Shown here in pieces: positions 59,622 through 61,845 of a stretch of 61,845 nucleotides of DNA; the first letter of the stretch is position 1; each line of letters begins with the position of its first letter. Made by a program: the position numbers and the translations under genes. Source of the stretch: Crocinitomicaceae bacterium (GTDB taxonomy: Bacteria > Bacteroidota > Bacteroidia > Flavobacteriales_D > Crocinitomicaceae); assembly GCA_029252405.1 (NCBI GenBank), contig JAQXBM010000014.1, positions 1 through 61,845 on the forward strand, given 5' to 3'. The notes under the pieces were generated by a model. It made no database searches, was not told the origin of the DNA, and saw nothing but the letters and a program-made list of their open reading frames with translations.

Positions 59622-60834
59622 TTATTCGTTGGTATAATTTCATTAATTCTTCTGCCGCAGATTCCCAATTGAATTGATTCATTGAAATCTCATAACCGTT
59701 TTCAGCTTTCCGTACAGCTTCGTCATTATTCTTGGCAATTTCTTCTACCTTATCCGCTAAATCCAAAGGATTCGACGCTTCAAACACCCATCCTCCATCA
59801 CAACCACTTACAATTCGCTCCAATGGTTTACACGAACTCAATAATAACGGAGCTTTAGATAGAAATATTTGAAACAACTTGTGCGGAATGGTGTAATCAG
59901 TATGTCCGTTTCTTATGTGAGGTATAATGTTTATCTGAGCATTCTGCATATAATAATTCACCATGGCGAAAGGTTTGTATCCGAGGAATGAAACCTCTCT
60001 ATCCAACTCAAGGTCAGACACTTGTTTTTTCAGTGACTCAATATACAAATTGTTGCCTCCTCCAATGATTAAAAACTGAACCCTCTGCCCTCGTTTTTTC
60101 AACTCACTAACGCCATCAATCACTGTATTGATTCCTCTCATCGGACCAATACCTCCTACATAGACCAAATAAAACACTTCTTCTTCAAACTTGAAGCTTT
60201 CGTCGAGCTCCATGTTTTTAGTGGATTGCGCAAAGGATTTCTTTTCATAATTCGAAACGACAGTCACGTGTTTTTCATCTAGCTTGTAGAGATCGATGAA
60301 TTTATCGCGCATCTCTTCGATTACAACGATCAGCTCATCCATCTTTGGCATGATTCGCGCCTCGTGCTTTTTCCAGCGCTTAGGACTAAAAAGCAGCTTG
60401 TTTTTGATTTCTACGAACCAGCTTTTCTTCACGAGAAACCAACCTTCGAGAAGTTCTGGGTAATTTTCATGTGAATCCAGCAGAACTCTACCTGGAATCA
60501 ACTTTCTTTTCAAATAAGCCGTTTTCGCTAGCGGTAAATCGTGGACATGAAAATGCTGAATGTTGTACTTCTTCACGATGCCTTTTAGTCGAAAGTAAAA
60601 CAAGAAATTGATAAAGAAGATTGACGAAACCATATCGGCTAGGCCTTTTTTAATATGGGAATGATTTCTTCCTATTCTTTCGATATGAACACCATTCACA
60701 ATTTCGCTGCGTAACATTCCTTTCTTCCAAGGCGTAACGACAACTACCTCCATCCCTTTTGTAACAAGAGACTCAGCTTCTTTTCTTACCCGAATATCTT
60801 TGGGGTAATCCATCTCAAGTAACATTCCAATCAT
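59614..60834 (-). CDS. Family 4 glycosyltransferase
   Basis: A 406-residue GT-B glycosyltransferase, probably GT4. It begins MIGMLLEMDYPKDIRVRKEA, like many glycan-cluster GT4 proteins. Further marks are HFHVHDLPLAKTAYLK, YVGGIGPMRGI, the nucleotide-binding FLIIGGGNNLYIE and SLKKQV regions and the C-terminal PHKLFQIFLSKAPLLLSS (E-x7-E-like region is degenerate). It would add a sugar to the growing polysaccharide on the cytoplasmic side. Its ATG overlaps the epimerase stop (ATGA), and its 3' end overlaps the methyltransferase start by eight bases. Sugar specificity unknown. Confidence 0.85.
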   Translation of the reverse strand: MIGMLLEMDYPKDIRVRKEAESLVTKGMEVVVVTPWKKGMLRSEIVNGVHIERIGRNHSHIKKGLADMVSSIFFINFLFYFRLKGIVKKYNIQHFHVHDLPLAKTAYLKRKLIPGRVLLDSHENYPELLEGWFLVKKSWFVEIKNKLLFSPKRWKKHEARIMPKMDELIVVIEEMRDKFIDLYKLDEKHVTVVSNYEKKSFAQSTKNMELDESFKFEEEVFYLVYVGGIGPMRGINTVIDGVSELKKRGQRVQFLIIGGGNNLYIESLKKQVSDLELDREVSFLGYKPFAMVNYYMQNAQINIIPHIRNGHTDYTIPHKLFQIFLSKAPLLLSSCKPLERIVSGCDGGWVFEASNPLDLADKVEEIAKNNDEAVRKAENGYEISMNQFNWESAAEELMKLYQRING

Positions 60835-61845
60835 CCTTCGACCAAAATATTGTTTAGCACTTCTAGTATCCTAGCTGTTGCATTTCCATCCCAGTATTTT
60901 GGAACACTACCATTTTTAAACTTCTTCTCTTTGATAATTTCAATTATTCGCTCGGAATCAAAACTCATCAATTGATTAGTCCCTTCAGTAATTGTCGATG
61001 GACGCTCTGTATTTTCTCTTAAGGTGATGCACGGTATTTGCAAAAATGTCGTCTCTTCTTGAATTCCTCCTGAATCTGTAACAACGATCACTGAATTGGC
61101 GATCAACTTCTGAAAAGAAAAATAGTCCAATGCGCCACAAATGATGCAGTTGTTCAATTGATCAAATCTTTCCTGAAGACCATAATCTTTGATCTTTCGT
61201 ATGGTTCTGTGATGCATTGGAAAGACAATTGTGATTTCCTTAGATAGGACCTCAAAGAAATTCAGCATTTTCTCTAAATCTTCCTTTGAATCAACGTTTG
61301 AAGGTCTGTGTAAAGTAACCAGACAGTATGGATCATTGACGTTAAGTTCTTCAAGGATACTAGATTTCTCAATCGAGTCCTGAAAATGAACCAGTGTATC
61401 AATCATCGTATTACCAACAAAGAAAATGCTAGCGTCTTCTACACCTTCATTTCTTAAGTTTTCGAGTCCGCTGTTTTCTGTAACGAAGAAATAGTTGGTG
61501 ATCTTATCTGTCAAAATTCGATTTACCTCCTCTGGCATCTCCATGTCATTACTTCTGAGACCGCTTTCGAGGTGAGCTGTTTTAATTCCTAATCTGTTTG
61601 CGACCAAGGAAGCCGCTAATGTTGAGTTTACGTCACCAACAACAATGACCAAATCAGGTTCACTCGAGCGGAAGAATCTATCTAACGATTGCACGATATG
61701 ACCAAAATGTTCATTGGGAGATCCTTCGAAGCGCTCCAAAAAGTGATCAACCTCAATGTTGAACTGTCGGAAAAAGACACTCGACATTACATCATCAAAA
61801 TGCTGATTAGTGTGAACCAATTCTAATGAAAGTGAATCGTATGAC
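60831..61845 (-). CDS. wecB: UDP-N-acetylglucosamine 2-epimerase (partial)
   Basis: A 5'-truncated gene: 337 or so residues are in the window, and the N-terminus (GARPQFIK-type start) lies beyond the right edge. The visible part starts in the VHTNQHFDDVMS segment, where the codon at 61820 is TTG in frame and not a true start. Motifs of the non-hydrolysing epimerase are VVGDVNSTLAASLVANRLG, HLESGLRSNDMEMPEEVNR, TDSGGIQEETTFL and RENTERPSTITEGTN. It converts UDP-GlcNAc to UDP-ManNAc for capsule or O-antigen synthesis. It overlaps the downstream GT4 gene by four bases. Confidence 0.92.
   Translation of the reverse strand, partial: SYDSLSLELVHTNQHFDDVMSSVFFRQFNIEVDHFLERFEGSPNEHFGHIVQSLDRFFRSSEPDLVIVVGDVNSTLAASLVANRLGIKTAHLESGLRSNDMEMPEEVNRILTDKITNYFFVTENSGLENLRNEGVEDASIFFVGNTMIDTLVHFQDSIEKSSILEELNVNDPYCLVTLHRPSNVDSKEDLEKMLNFFEVLSKEITIVFPMHHRTIRKIKDYGLQERFDQLNNCIICGALDYFSFQKLIANSVIVVTDSGGIQEETTFLQIPCITLRENTERPSTITEGTNQLMSFDSERIIEIIKEKKFKNGSVPKYWDGNATARILEVLNNILVEG

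Noticed and set aside
60831-61820. wecB as a complete gene starting with TTG at 61820
   Set aside because: The frame continues to the window edge and the residues before 61820 are coding; family N-terminus is missing, so the gene is truncated.

Overview
The window is an AT-rich chromosomal segment from a member of the Bacteroidota, most likely a Flavobacteriales lineage. The evidence is: two secreted proteins with type IX secretion (T9SS) C-terminal sorting domains; Bacteroidota-typical families (DUF3078, DUF1573, putative porin, M13 peptidase lipoprotein, DUF2027-like/Smr protein); a bacillithiol gene (bshA); a eukaryote/archaeal-type prolyl-tRNA synthetase; and many intergenic boxes matching the Bacteroidota promoter element TAnnTTTG, with weak or absent Shine-Dalgarno sequences. 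Genus cannot be read from the sequence alone. I saw no prophage, insertion sequence, CRISPR array or replication origin.

Layout. 1-4.6 kb: small membrane proteins (YiaA-like, DUF1761, DUF4328), a fasciclin-domain lipoprotein, and the protein-repair methyltransferase pcm. 4.7-8.9 kb: a tight operon of acyl-CoA carboxylase beta subunit, ElaA-type acetyltransferase and M13 metallopeptidase. 8.9-9.4 kb: a REP-like palindrome, a strong bidirectional terminator and a 52-codon gene. 9.4-14.6 kb: a von Willebrand-like membrane protein, a DUF3078 protein, a thiolase and an unrecognised two-gene pair. 14.6-19.3 kb (minus): GH3 glycosidase-serine hydrolase fusion, PAP2-like phosphatase, bshA. 19.5-25.1 kb (plus): short membrane protein, mutL, two rhomboid proteases, an EEP-family hydrolase and a YciO-like protein, almost without gaps. 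25.1-32.9 kb: two overlapping secreted-protein genes, a lone glutamine amidotransferase, a T9SS protein, a SpmAB-like transporter-family protein and two glycosyltransferases. 33-35.5 kb (minus): hemB, a site-2-type protease and an Smr protein. 35.6-40 kb (plus): lipoprotein, small secreted protein and a TerB-like/ABCG-type ABC transporter. 40-50.7 kb (minus): fabG, porin, rpsT with two identical tRNA-Glu genes, an unknown gene abutting proS, a PKD-domain T9SS protein, a TPR-like protein and a LysM glucosaminidase. 50.9-57.4 kb: clpB, a small membrane protein, an NlpC/P60 peptidase, an S41 peptidase and a DUF1573 lipoprotein. 57.4-61.8 kb (minus): a surface-polysaccharide locus (flippase, methyltransferase-like, GT4 glycosyltransferase, UDP-GlcNAc 2-epimerase) that runs off the right edge.

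Most of the content is housekeeping or envelope related: peptidoglycan turnover (GH3, glucosaminidase, NlpC/P60), envelope proteolysis (M13, rhomboids, M50, S41), protein quality control (ClpB, Pcm), lipid metabolism (carboxylase, thiolase, FabG) and glycan synthesis. The least explained parts are the pair at 13982-14620, the secreted pair at 25150-26767, the three-gene ABC unit at 35573-40035, and a plus-strand terminator with no upstream gene at 41206-41243 that suggests a small RNA.
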